Below are positions 9,364 to 17,816 of a stretch of 64,000 nt of DNA, piece by piece. The stretch is from Lichenibacterium dinghuense (GTDB lineage Bacteria; Pseudomonadota; Alphaproteobacteria; Rhizobiales; Beijerinckiaceae). The position numbers and the translations under genes were made by a program. The notes beneath the pieces were generated by a model, which saw nothing but the letters and a program-made list of their open reading frames with translations, did no database searches and was not told the DNA's origin. Positions within the stretch are counted from its first letter, which is position 1, and each line of letters opens with the position of its first letter. Location of the stretch: positions 1,231,001 through 1,295,000 of the forward strand of contig NZ_JAJLMN010000001.1 of the NCBI RefSeq assembly GCF_021730615.1. Reading direction: 5' to 3'.

Positions 9364-10283
9364 GCGATCGCGCGCCCCCGCGCGGTCGCGCTCGCCGGGC
9401 CGCGTGCGGTGCCGCGCTGGCGTCGGTCGTGGGCGGGGCGCTCGCCTGTGCGGCCTCCGCGGCGCCCATCGAGAGGCCCTCGATCGGCCCGATGAGGGTC
9501 GCGAAGGCCTGCATCACCGAAACCGTCCGCGTGACCGGCTTCGCGGTCGCCCGTGGCGAACGTCGCCTCGCCCTGCCGATGCCCGGCTACCGGATCAGCG
9601 AGGTCCTGGTGAGCGAGGGGGACGCCGTCGCGGCGAGCCAGGATCTCATACGGGCCGTGCCGACCGACCCGGGCCCGGCCGCGACCGCCGCACCCGCGGT
9701 CCTGCGCGCGCCGGCGGCCGGCACCGTCACCCAACTCGCCGCGGCCGCGGGGGACCTCACGGGTGCCGCATCGGCGGGCCAGCCCCTGCTCACGATCACC
9801 ACCGACGCCGCCATCGACGTCGTCGTCGACGTGCCGAGCCCCTTCGCGGCGCGCATCCGGAGGGGCGCGGGCGCCCGCGTGCGCGGCCTCCACGGCGCCG
9901 ACGCCGGTGCCACGGTCAAGGACCCCGTGAGCACGGTGAACCCGGCAACGCAGCTGGGCCAGGCTCGCGTCGCGGTCGACGCCGCGTCCCACCTCAGGCC
10001 CGGGCAGTTCGCGAGCGTCAGGATCGAGGTCGGGCGGGAATGCAGGGTCACGATCCCGCAGGCGGCCGTCACGCTGAAGGACGGCGTCGCCAGCGTGCAG
10101 GTGCTCGACGGCGCGACGCTGGAAAGGCGAACGATCGTGACGGGTCTGTCGGACGACACCGACGTCCAGGTCCGCGAAGGCCTGTCCGAGGGCGACGTCG
10201 TGGTGGCTTCGGCGGGGTCGGGCGTCGAAGGCCTGCCCGCGGACGCCCTTTCCGGCCCGCCCGCCGCGCCAGCGAAGCCGTGA
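9360..10283 (+). CDS. RND-type efflux periplasmic adaptor (HlyD/MFP family)
   Basis: 307 residues from GTG 9360, which overlaps the stop of the OmpA-like gene. A signal peptide (AACGAALASVVGGALACAASA) is followed by the flat sandwich of a membrane-fusion protein: RVTGFAVARGERRLALPMPGYRISEVLVSEGDAV, a lipoyl-like half, LRAPAAGTVTQLAAAAGD, and a beta-barrel/membrane-proximal end with VTIPQAAVTLKDG and DVQVREGLSEGDVVV. The usual long alpha-helical hairpin is nearly absent, so it is a short adaptor. It sits 49 bases before the pump gene and should link that pump to an outer-membrane channel or pass substrate to it. Two cysteines (ACITE and RECRV) are also found at matching places in the paralogue at 13501. 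Confidence 0.86.
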   Translation: MSDRAPPRGRARRAACGAALASVVGGALACAASAAPIERPSIGPMRVAKACITETVRVTGFAVARGERRLALPMPGYRISEVLVSEGDAVAASQDLIRAVPTDPGPAATAAPAVLRAPAAGTVTQLAAAAGDLTGAASAGQPLLTITTDAAIDVVVDVPSPFAARIRRGAGARVRGLHGADAGATVKDPVSTVNPATQLGQARVAVDAASHLRPGQFASVRIEVGRECRVTIPQAAVTLKDGVASVQVLDGATLERRTIVTGLSDDTDVQVREGLSEGDVVVASAGSGVEGLPADALSGPPAAPAKP

Positions 10284-10332
10284 CAGCGCGAGGCCCCCGT
10301 GATCCGCGCGTCGGCAAGGTCGTGAGGTCGGC

Positions 10333-13300
10333 ATGGCGCTGAACGTTTCGTCGCTCGCGATCAGGCGGCCCCTGCCCTCGATCGTCTTCTCGATCGTGCT
10401 GCTGCTGCTCGGCTGGTCGAGCTTCCTCCGCCTCCCCGTCACGCGCCTGCCGAGCGCCGACATCCCCCTGATCTCCGTCGTGGTCAGCCAGTTCGGCGCC
10501 GCCCCGGCCGAGATCGAGGCGCAGGTCACGCGGACGGTGGAGGACGGCGTGTCGAGCGTCGAGGGCGTCCGCCATATCTCGTCCTCGATCACGGACGGGC
10601 TGTCGGTCACGACCATCGCGTTCCGCCTGGAAACCAACACGGACCGGGCGTTGAACGACGTCAAGGACGCGGTGACGCGCGTCCGGGCGAGCCTGCCGCG
10701 CAGCGCGGAGGAGCCGCTCATCCAGCGCGTCGACGTCGTGGGGCTGCCGATCGTCACCTATGCGGCGGTGGCGCCGGACAAGACCCCGGCCCAGATCTCG
10801 GCCTTCATGGACGAGGTGGTGAAGCGCTCGCTGCAGGACGTGAAGGGCGTCGGCCAGGTGGACCTCATCGGCGGGGTGACGCGCGAGATCCTGGTCGCGC
10901 TCGACCCCTACCGGCTGCAGGCCTTCGGGCTGAGCGCCGTCGACGTCAGCCGGCGCCTGCGCGGCACCAACGTGACGGTGACCGGGGGGCGGGCCGCCAT
11001 CGGGGGGCGGGACGAGGCGATCCGCACGCTCGCCTCCGCGCCCACGCTGGACGCGCTGGCCAGCACCATGGTGACTCTGCCGTCCGGCGGCGAGGTCCGC
11101 CTCAAGGACCTCGGCGGGGTGACGGACTCCATCGCTGAGCGCCGGTCCTTCGCCCGGCTGGACGGAAACGCCGTCGTGGCGGTCGGGGTCAAGCGGGCGC
11201 AGGGCGCGAGCGACGTCGTCGTGGCCGACGCCGTCCGCCGGCGCATCGACCTCATCAGGGCCGAGCACCCGGACTTCGACCTTCGGCTCATCGACACCTC
11301 GGTCGACTTCACCGTCGGCAACTACGACGCCGCGATCGAGACCCTGTTCGAGGGCGCGATCCTGGCCGTGGTGATCGTGTTCCTGTTCCTGCGGGACATC
11401 CGGGCCACCGTCATCGTGGCCCTGTCGCTGCCCCTGTCGATCATGCCCGCGTTCTGGGCCATGGACGTGCTGGGGTTCTCGCTGAACCTCGTGAGCTTCC
11501 TCGCCATCACCCTGTCTACCGGCATCCTGGTCGACGACTCGATCGTCGAGATCGAGAACATCGTGCGGCACATGCGGATGGGCAAGCCGGCCCTCCAGGC
11601 TGCCTCGGATGCCGCCGACGAGATCGGCCTCGCCGTGATCGCGATCAGCCTCACCATCATCGCCATCTTCACGCCCGCCAGCTTCATGTCCGGCATCGCC
11701 GGCCAGTTCTTCAAGCAGTTCGGCATCACGGTCGCGGTGCAGGTGCTGTTCTCGCTGCTGGCCGCCCGCTTCGTCACGCCCATGCTGGCCGCGTACCTGA
11801 TGAAGCCCCATCGCGCCGTGGAGGCCCGTCAAGGGCCGGTTCTGCGCGCCTACACGCGCCTCGCCTCGGCCTCAGTGCGCCACTACCCCATCACGCTGCT
11901 GGTCGGCCTCGGGATCTTCGCGGCGTCGATCGCGAGCATCGGCCTGCTCTCCAAGGGGTTCCTGCCGGCCCAGGACACGTCGCGCTCGGTCATGGGCGTC
12001 GAGCTGCCGCCCGGGTCGGAGCTGGCCTATACCGAGAAGGTCACGGGAGACGTCACGGCCGCCATCCGAGGCCTGCCCGAGGTCCGCGACGTCTTCGTGA
12101 ACGGCGGCCGCCTGCCGCAGGGCAACATCGACGAGCGGCGCGCCACGATCATCGTCAACTACGCGCCGAAGCGGGACCGCCGCCTCAGCCAGCGCGCGCT
12201 CGAACGCGAGATCGACCTCCGCCTGCGCAAGATCCCCGACATCCGGCACTTCTTCGTCGACGAGAACGGCCTCCGGGCCATCTCCTACGTGGTGCGAGGG
12301 CCCGACCCGCGCATCGTCGCCAATGTGGCGGACGAACTCGTCGATCAGGCGCGGCGGATCGACGGCGTCGGAAACGTGATCGCCGGCACGGCGCTGGAGC
12401 GGCCGGAGCTCGTCATCGAGCCGCACCTGGACCTGTCGGCCCGGCTCGGCGTCATGCCGGAGATGCTGGCCGAGACCGTCCGCGTCGCCACCATCGGGGA
12501 CGTGGGTCCCGCGCTGCCCAAGTTCGACGCGGGCGGCGCTCTGGTGCCCATCCGCGTGCAGCTCGACGACCGCGCCCGGAACGACCTCGCCGTGCTCCGG
12601 TCCCTGCGGGTTCCGGCGGGCGCGGGCGGCAGCGTGCCGCTCGCAGCCGTCGCCGACCTGTCGCCTCGCCAGGGGCCCACCAACATCACGCGCTACGACC
12701 GGCAGCGCCAGGCCACCGTGGAGGCGGATCTCGTCGGCGACGCCGCGCTCGGCGACGCGCTGAAGAGCGTCGCCGCCCTGCCTGTCATGCGCTCGCTTCC
12801 TCCCGGCACGGTGGTGGACCAAGGCGGCGACGCCGAAAGCCTCAACGAGCTATCGGCCGGTTTCGCGCACGCCCTCAGCGCCGGCCTCATGATGGTCTAC
12901 GCCGTGCTGGTGCTGCTGTTCGGCAGCTTCCTGCAGCCCCTGACGGTGCTGTTCTCCCTGCCCCTGTCCCTGGGCGGTGCCGTGATCGCGCTGATGGTCA
13001 CCGGCCAGCAGCTCACGACGCCGGTCTGGATCGGCATCCTGATGCTCATGGGCATCGTGACCAAGAACGCCATCATGCTGATCGAGTTCGCGATCGAGGC
13101 CATGCGCGACGGCACGCCCCGCGCGGCGGCGATCGTCGAGGCCGGGCAGAAGCGCGCCCGACCCATCGTGATGACCACGGTCGCCATGGTGGCCGGGATG
13201 CTGCCGAGCGCCCTCGCCTTCGGCATCGGCGGGGAGTTCCGCTCGCCGATGGCGATCGCGGTGATCGGCGGGCTGGTGTTCTCGACCCTGCTGTCCCTGG

Positions 13301-13452
13301 TCTTCGTCCCGTCGGTGTTCATGGCGGTCTGCGCCCTGTCCGACGGCCTCCTCTGGCTGGGCCGCGCCGTCGCGGGAGGCGCGCGCGGCCGCCAGGGCCG
13401 GGCCGGGCCGGCGATCGACGGCCGGGTCGAGGGCGCCTCCGATCCGGTCTAG
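10333..13452 (+). CDS. RND efflux transporter, inner-membrane subunit (AcrB/MdtB-like)
   Basis: 1039 residues, the normal length of the hydrophobe/amphiphile RND family. The first transmembrane helix is IVFSIVLLLLGWSSF. The two periplasmic pore/docking regions lie between TM1-2 and TM7-8. The proton-relay pair is present in TM4 (LSTGILVDDSIVEIENI) and the conserved lysine in TM10 (GIVTKNAIMLIEF). It exports lipophilic or amphiphilic compounds using the proton gradient. An adaptor gene is immediately upstream and a second adaptor lies convergently downstream. No TolC-like channel gene is in the window. The substrate cannot be read from the sequence. Confidence 0.93.
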   Translation: MALNVSSLAIRRPLPSIVFSIVLLLLGWSSFLRLPVTRLPSADIPLISVVVSQFGAAPAEIEAQVTRTVEDGVSSVEGVRHISSSITDGLSVTTIAFRLETNTDRALNDVKDAVTRVRASLPRSAEEPLIQRVDVVGLPIVTYAAVAPDKTPAQISAFMDEVVKRSLQDVKGVGQVDLIGGVTREILVALDPYRLQAFGLSAVDVSRRLRGTNVTVTGGRAAIGGRDEAIRTLASAPTLDALASTMVTLPSGGEVRLKDLGGVTDSIAERRSFARLDGNAVVAVGVKRAQGASDVVVADAVRRRIDLIRAEHPDFDLRLIDTSVDFTVGNYDAAIETLFEGAILAVVIVFLFLRDIRATVIVALSLPLSIMPAFWAMDVLGFSLNLVSFLAITLSTGILVDDSIVEIENIVRHMRMGKPALQAASDAADEIGLAVIAISLTIIAIFTPASFMSGIAGQFFKQFGITVAVQVLFSLLAARFVTPMLAAYLMKPHRAVEARQGPVLRAYTRLASASVRHYPITLLVGLGIFAASIASIGLLSKGFLPAQDTSRSVMGVELPPGSELAYTEKVTGDVTAAIRGLPEVRDVFVNGGRLPQGNIDERRATIIVNYAPKRDRRLSQRALEREIDLRLRKIPDIRHFFVDENGLRAISYVVRGPDPRIVANVADELVDQARRIDGVGNVIAGTALERPELVIEPHLDLSARLGVMPEMLAETVRVATIGDVGPALPKFDAGGALVPIRVQLDDRARNDLAVLRSLRVPAGAGGSVPLAAVADLSPRQGPTNITRYDRQRQATVEADLVGDAALGDALKSVAALPVMRSLPPGTVVDQGGDAESLNELSAGFAHALSAGLMMVYAVLVLLFGSFLQPLTVLFSLPLSLGGAVIALMVTGQQLTTPVWIGILMLMGIVTKNAIMLIEFAIEAMRDGTPRAAAIVEAGQKRARPIVMTTVAMVAGMLPSALAFGIGGEFRSPMAIAVIGGLVFSTLLSLVFVPSVFMAVCALSDGLLWLGRAVAGGARGRQGRAGPAIDGRVEGASDPV

Positions 13453-13472
13453 CGTCGCCGCCGCGAGCGACG
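13453..13472. terminator. Weak hairpin between convergent pump and adaptor genes
   Basis: CGTCGC (13453-13458) and GCGACG (13467-13472) form a 6-bp stem with an 8-base loop just after the pump stop codon, without a T tract. It may serve as a bidirectional transcript end in the 48-base convergent gap, but this is weak evidence. Confidence 0.3.
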
Positions 13473-13500
13473 AATTGCAGTTTCCCGCTCGTGGCCTGCT

Positions 13501-14469
13501 CTATTCCGCGCCCGGCTCGACGAGGATCGGGCTCACCTCCTCCCCGTCGCGCAGGAACGGGCCGGCGCGCACCACCACGACGTCGCGCTCCTTGAGGCCG
13601 GAGACGATCTCCACCTCGGTCCCGGACGCCAGCCCCACGCTCACGCGGCGGGCCTGCACCTGCCGGCCCACGACGACCTGCACGACGGTGCCGTCGGGCG
13701 GGTACAGGACGGCGGACGACGGCACGCCGACGCCGCAGCGCCGCCCCACCACGATGCGGCCGTGCGCGAAGGTTCCGACGCGGACCTCGTGCCCCCCGCT
13801 GATCGCGACGCGGAGGCGGCCGAGCTGCGAGCCGGGGCTGACGGCCGGCAGGATCGCCTGAACGGTCCCGGACAGGTCCGGCGATCCGAGCGGCGTCACG
13901 GTCACGGGCTGCCCGACCGCGGCCTTGAGGAGGTCGGCCGCGGTCGCCTCGGCCTGCAGGTCGAGGTCGCCGCCGGCGATGATCCGGAACAGGGGCTGGC
14001 GCGGGGAGGCCGGGGCGCCGGGGCTCGCGTCGCTGACCTCGACGATGCCCGCCACCGGGCTGCGCACCGCCTCCGGGGCCGCGTTGCCCTGTCCCTCGGC
14101 CGGGACGAGCCGAGCCAGGATCTGCCCGGGGGTCACCTCGTCGCGCACATCGACCAGCGTCTGCCCGACTTGCAGCCCGTCGCGATCCGGGCCGGCGCCG
14201 ACCTCCCGCCGCGGCACCACCGTGCCCGAAACGTCGACGCGATCCTCGAAGCACAGGGTCCGCGCCGGCGTCACGCTGACCGCCATGCCGGACAGGCGGT
14301 CAGGGTCGGGGGGTTCAGCCCCGCTCGGCACGACCGACGCGAGCAGGCCGGCCACCCCCAGGACGGCGGCGGCGAGCTCGCGGATCCCCCCGCTCCGCAC
14401 GACCCGAGTGGATGCGGTTCTCGCGCGGGATCGATCGGCGGACCCGCCTGCCGCGAACCTGTGTGCCAC
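13501..14469 (-). CDS. Second RND/HlyD periplasmic adaptor paralogue
   Basis: 322 residues with an N-terminal basic region and hydrophobic segment (ELAAAVLGVAGLLASVVPSGA). It has the same short adaptor plan as the 9360 gene: VDVSGTVVPRREV, GLQVGQTLVDVRDEVTPGQILARL, SPVAGIVEVSDASPGAP, a central sheet domain, VGVPSSAVLYPPDGTVVQV and EIVSGLKERDVVVV. Cysteines at TLCFEDRV and GRRCGVGV match those of the paralogue. It faces the pump gene tail to tail, so it is transcribed separately, which suggests that one pump is served by two adaptors under different control. Alternatively it serves a pump elsewhere. Confidence 0.83.
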   Translation of the reverse strand: MAHRFAAGGSADRSRARTASTRVVRSGGIRELAAAVLGVAGLLASVVPSGAEPPDPDRLSGMAVSVTPARTLCFEDRVDVSGTVVPRREVGAGPDRDGLQVGQTLVDVRDEVTPGQILARLVPAEGQGNAAPEAVRSPVAGIVEVSDASPGAPASPRQPLFRIIAGGDLDLQAEATAADLLKAAVGQPVTVTPLGSPDLSGTVQAILPAVSPGSQLGRLRVAISGGHEVRVGTFAHGRIVVGRRCGVGVPSSAVLYPPDGTVVQVVVGRQVQARRVSVGLASGTEVEIVSGLKERDVVVVRAGPFLRDGEEVSPILVEPGAE

Positions 14470-15010
14470 AGCGCGTCCTCCCAGCCCTGGCCCGTCCCGC
14501 CGCTGTCATGGCTTCACCGCGAGCTCATGAACGGGCTCGCCTTTCGGGCGAGACATCGCTCAACCGCAGATAGATCTCCGAGCCTTCCGGTCCGTCGCCC
14601 GGCGGACATCTCGTGCAAAGGCGCCGCTCCCGCACGACTATGACACAACTCGGGTGGACGGCAAGGACCGGAAGTATCGATACGATCTTCCTCTATCCAG
14701 TGCGGCCCTCCTCGGGAAATGATCACACGCCGCGCTCTTTCGACGGAGAGGGCCCCGATCGAGCGGTCGCGATGTCCTGATATCGCGCTCCCTTGTATGA
14801 CGCTCGAGCGGAACGATCCTGATTTCGTCGATCTCTGCGGGTCGGTGTGCACGCCGACAGAGCATCGCCGGAGGATCGATCGATACAGATTTTCTAGGTC
14901 AGGACAGCTCGCAGGTGTCGACTTGGCTGGACGGGGCCTTGTGCGCGATATAAGCAGAAGGCGCGCGTTTCATTTCGAATCCGGCGGGACGACAGCCATC
15001 GGGTGACCGG
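14470..15010. promoter_or_regulatory. Divergent intergenic region between adaptor and pseudocaspase genes
   Basis: About 540 bases without a supportable gene, of mixed and lower G+C. It must hold the promoter of the minus-strand adaptor and of the plus-strand gene at 15011. A possible sigma-70-like pair for the latter is TTGGCT (14923-14928) and GATATA (14947-14952) with an 18-base spacer; this is only a pattern match. Confidence 0.35.
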
Positions 15011-16720
15011 ATGTTCAAAGGACGGATTCGACCAATCGCCGTCGCGTCAGCCCTGCTCGCCGCGTCCTCGCCCCACGCCGCCGCCGCCCCTCCCCGCGTC
15101 GCATTGGTCCTGAGCGAATCGAACTATCCCGATGCCGACAGGCCGTTGAAGACGCCGGTTTCCGACGGCAAGGCCGTCGCCGAAGCGCTCGCCCGGCGCG
15201 GTTTCGAGGTCCAGACCGCCGTGGACGCGGGCGGTCCGGCCATGGCCGACGCCGTCCGGCACTTCCTCGATGCGATCAGGCCGGGCGCGGTCGCCGCCGT
15301 CTACTTCTCCGGGGTGGGCATCCAGGTCGCCGGCAAGAACTACCTCGTCCCCACCGATGCCCGCATCTGGAGCGACGCCGACGTTCTGCGCGCCGGGACG
15401 TCGGTCGACGCGCTCGTCCGATCGATGGCGGACCGCGGCGCACGGGCCGAAGTCCTGATCCTCGACGCTTCGCGGCGGAACCCGTTCGAGCGACGGTTCA
15501 GGAGCGTGTCGGCCGGCCTCGCCGCCCTGAGGGCCTCGCCGGGAGCGCTGACCCTCGCCTCCGCGGCCCCGGGAGCGCTCGTCGGGGAGAGCGGGGACGA
15601 GGCCGTGTTCGCGGCAGAGTTCGCGAAAGCCATCGAGACCCCCGGCATCGATGCGGAGCAGGCCTTCCTGCTCTGCCGCGACCAGGTTGCCGCGCGCACG
15701 CAGAGCCAACAGAACCCGAGCGTGGTCTCGGGCCTCGACGTGCCGTTCTCCTTCGACCCCGAGCAGGCCGCCAAACCCCTCCCGCCGCCCGCGGTGAAGG
15801 CGGGCGTTCCTCCCCCGCCGCCCGAGCCCGCTCCCCCGCCGCCCGTGAAGGTGGCCGCCCTGCCGCCGCCGGCAGCATCCACCCCCGCCTCGGATCCGCC
15901 GCCTGCCGCGTCGGCGCCCCCGGCGAAGGCCGATGTTCCGCCCGCGCCCGCGCCGGCCGCAGCGGACGCCCCCAAACCCGCCGCCGAGCCGGCCGTCCAC
16001 GGATCCCCTCCGCCCCCGCCGGCGCCCCCCACGGACGCATCGCCGGCGAAGGCGAGCGTCCCGCCTCCCCCCGCGTCGACGGCCACGGCCGGACCAGCGC
16101 CGGCCGCGGCGGACGGGTCAGTCGCGGCACCGGCGCCGCCCGTCAAGGTGGCCTCGCTTCCGCCGAACGGCGGGGCCCCTCCCTCCGCTGTAGACGCCCC
16201 GGCCGAGACCCCCATGAGCTCCCTCGAAAGGGCACGGCAGGCCGAGCTCGACAGGCGCATCGGACGCAACCCGCGCGACCAGGACGCCCTCTTCGAGCGC
16301 GGGCGCCTGCTCGCCCAGCACGGGAGCTACACGCTGGCGCTGCTGGACTTCGACCGGGCGATCAGCCTCGCCCCGGACGACGCCGACGCGTTCAACGACC
16401 GGTGCTGGACGCGGAGCATGGTGGGGCAGCTCCAGACCGCCATGGACGACTGCGACAGGGCTCTGAAGCTGCGGCCCAACTTCGCCGACGCGCATGACAG
16501 CCGAGGCCTCGTGCAGATGAAGCGGGGCAGCGTGGAGGCGGCGCTCGTCGACTACGACGCGGCGGTCCGGCTGGACCCGAAGCAGAGCTCGGCCCTCTAC
16601 GGGCGCGGGATCGCGAAACTCCGGCTCGGGCGGCGCGAAGCGGCCGAGAAGGACATCTCCGACGCGCTGGCGCTCGATCCCGGGGTCGAAGCGGAATACG
16701 CCCGCTACGGCCTCAAATAG
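15011..16720 (+). CDS. Caspase-like pseudoenzyme with Pro-rich linker and TPR domain
   Basis: 569 residues. A signal peptide (IAVASALLAASSPHAAA) leads into a caspase p20-like domain (~28-250): VALVLSESNY, then YFSGVGIQV where the catalytic histidine of the GHG motif is Val102, and ILDASRRNPF where the catalytic cysteine of DSC is Ser154. The rest of the fold is well kept (KNYLVPTDA, FSFD), so this is a conserved but catalytically dead homologue of the protease at 6571, not a random decay product; the frame is intact. Residues ~255-400 are a proline/alanine-rich linker, and residues ~415-560 hold about four TPR repeats (AFNDRCWTRSMVGQLQ, AHDSRGLVQMKRGS). It is expected in the periplasm as a scaffold, decoy or regulator. 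The next gene follows after 59 bases. Confidence 0.85.
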   Translation: MFKGRIRPIAVASALLAASSPHAAAAPPRVALVLSESNYPDADRPLKTPVSDGKAVAEALARRGFEVQTAVDAGGPAMADAVRHFLDAIRPGAVAAVYFSGVGIQVAGKNYLVPTDARIWSDADVLRAGTSVDALVRSMADRGARAEVLILDASRRNPFERRFRSVSAGLAALRASPGALTLASAAPGALVGESGDEAVFAAEFAKAIETPGIDAEQAFLLCRDQVAARTQSQQNPSVVSGLDVPFSFDPEQAAKPLPPPAVKAGVPPPPPEPAPPPPVKVAALPPPAASTPASDPPPAASAPPAKADVPPAPAPAAADAPKPAAEPAVHGSPPPPPAPPTDASPAKASVPPPPASTATAGPAPAAADGSVAAPAPPVKVASLPPNGGAPPSAVDAPAETPMSSLERARQAELDRRIGRNPRDQDALFERGRLLAQHGSYTLALLDFDRAISLAPDDADAFNDRCWTRSMVGQLQTAMDDCDRALKLRPNFADAHDSRGLVQMKRGSVEAALVDYDAAVRLDPKQSSALYGRGIAKLRLGRREAAEKDISDALALDPGVEAEYARYGLK

Positions 16721-16779
16721 GCGCCCCTCGCCCGCCTCGGACCGCCCCTCCCCTCCCCTCCCGCGATGAAAGGTTTCGG

Positions 16780-17349
16780 ATGCGCTACGCCGTTCTCCTC
16801 GCAGGCTTCGGCGCGGTGATCGCCGGCACGGGCGCCGTCCCGCACGGGGTCCGCGCCGACCCCGTCGTTGTGGCGCAGGCGGACGGCGGCGGGGTCGGCG
16901 GGAGTCTGGCCGCGCCGGCGACCAGGACCGTGCGGGCCAAGCCGCGCCCGCGACCCGCGGCGGCGGCCCGCAGCGCGCCCACGCCCGCGCCACGGGTGAT
17001 CGTCAGGCGCGAGGTGGTCTACCAGCCGCGCTACATCGAACGCCCGGCCGCCCCGGAGCCGCGCAGGAGCGCGCGGGCCAGCGGAGGGCTCGCGAGCTAC
17101 GACGGCATGTGGACGGTCTCGTCCAACGGCTGCTCGGCGGCGGGAACGACCCAGGTCATGATCTCGCGGGGCCGCATCAGCGCGAGCAACGGGAGCGGCA
17201 GGGTGAGCCCCTCCGGCGCGGTCTCGATCGTGAGCGCCGTCAACGGGCTCACGATCGCCGGCCAGGGACAGATCACCGGCGGGTCCGCGAGCGGATCTTT
17301 CCGCCAGTCGGACGGCTGCGCGGGATCCTGGAGCGCGGTCAAGCTTTGA
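16780..17349 (+). CDS. Secreted protein with GGGVGGSL motif and Cys-paired C-terminal domain
   Basis: 189 residues from ATG 16780 (AAAGG upstream). The signal peptide MRYAVLLAGFGAVIAGTGAV is followed by VVVAQADGGGVGGSLAAPA, the same start and motif as the SH3b protein at 5666. A basic, Pro/Ala-rich linker (~50-105) comes next. The C-terminal ~85 residues (YDGMWTVSSNGCSAAG, MISRGRIS, GQITGGSASGSF, DGCAGSWSAVK) look like a small all-beta domain found in secreted proteins of Rhizobiales, with one likely disulfide between the two cysteines. No enzymatic motif is seen. It sits between the pseudocaspase and the FecR-like gene and overlaps a possible TTG start of the latter, suggesting one transcription unit from 15011 to 19843. 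Confidence 0.75.
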   Translation: MRYAVLLAGFGAVIAGTGAVPHGVRADPVVVAQADGGGVGGSLAAPATRTVRAKPRPRPAAAARSAPTPAPRVIVRREVVYQPRYIERPAAPEPRRSARASGGLASYDGMWTVSSNGCSAAGTTQVMISRGRISASNGSGRVSPSGAVSIVSAVNGLTIAGQGQITGGSASGSFRQSDGCAGSWSAVKL

Positions 17350-17372
17350 CCGCGTCGGCGAAGCGGGATCCC

Positions 17373-17816
17373 GTGGAGCTCCACGGGCGCGCGGGCGGCC
17401 GCGAAGCCCGCCGGCCCGGCCGCATCCGCGCCGCGGCGGCCGGGCTGGCGCTGTCGGCCTGGCCCGCATTGGCGGCGGGCGACGTCGGCGTCGTCCTGAG
17501 CGTCCATGGCCGGCCGTCGGCCACAGACCCTGCGGGCCACTGGCGCCGCGTCGAGGTGCTGCAGGGGGTGCACGACGGCGAGACCGTCGTCGTCGATCCG
17601 GGCGAGGCGCTCGTCATCTGCAACGGCCGACGCAGGGCGGCCGTCCGGATCGAGGGACCCGGGACCGTCAGCATCGGCGGCTCCGCGGTGGCGGTCCTGG
17701 TCGGGTCGCCGAGGGTCACCGACGCCGGCGCCTGCGACGACTCCGACGCCCCGGACGAGAACGGCGGCGTCATCCTGCGCGGCCTACGCCACGTCGCCCC
17801 GCCTGCCCGGAGATGA
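17373..17816 (+). CDS. FecR-like secreted protein
   Basis: 147 residues from GTG 17373; an alternative TTG at 17346 overlaps the stop of the previous gene (TTGA) and adds nine residues. A signal peptide (IRAAAAGLALSAWPALAAG) precedes DVGVVLSVHGRPSA, WRRVEVLQGVHDGETVVVDPGEALVICN and AAVRIEGPGTVSIGG. This is the pattern of a short FecR-type domain (a G-x-V, w..v..g..l..Gd.v...ga element). Such domains are often encoded next to CHASE2-cyclases. Two cysteines (ICN and ACDD) may pair. Its stop overlaps the ATG of the cyclase by four bases, so the two are translationally coupled and may form a sensor pair in the periplasm. Confidence 0.68.
   Translation: MELHGRAGGREARRPGRIRAAAAGLALSAWPALAAGDVGVVLSVHGRPSATDPAGHWRRVEVLQGVHDGETVVVDPGEALVICNGRRRAAVRIEGPGTVSIGGSAVAVLVGSPRVTDAGACDDSDAPDENGGVILRGLRHVAPPARR

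Noticed and set aside
10069..11832. A 587-codon minus-strand frame opposite the pump gene
   Set aside because: His/Asp/Gly-rich antisense shadow of the RND transporter.
14923..14952. A firm promoter call for the pseudocaspase gene
   Set aside because: TTGGCT/GATATA with an 18-base spacer is only a loose match; kept as a low-confidence note in the region entry.
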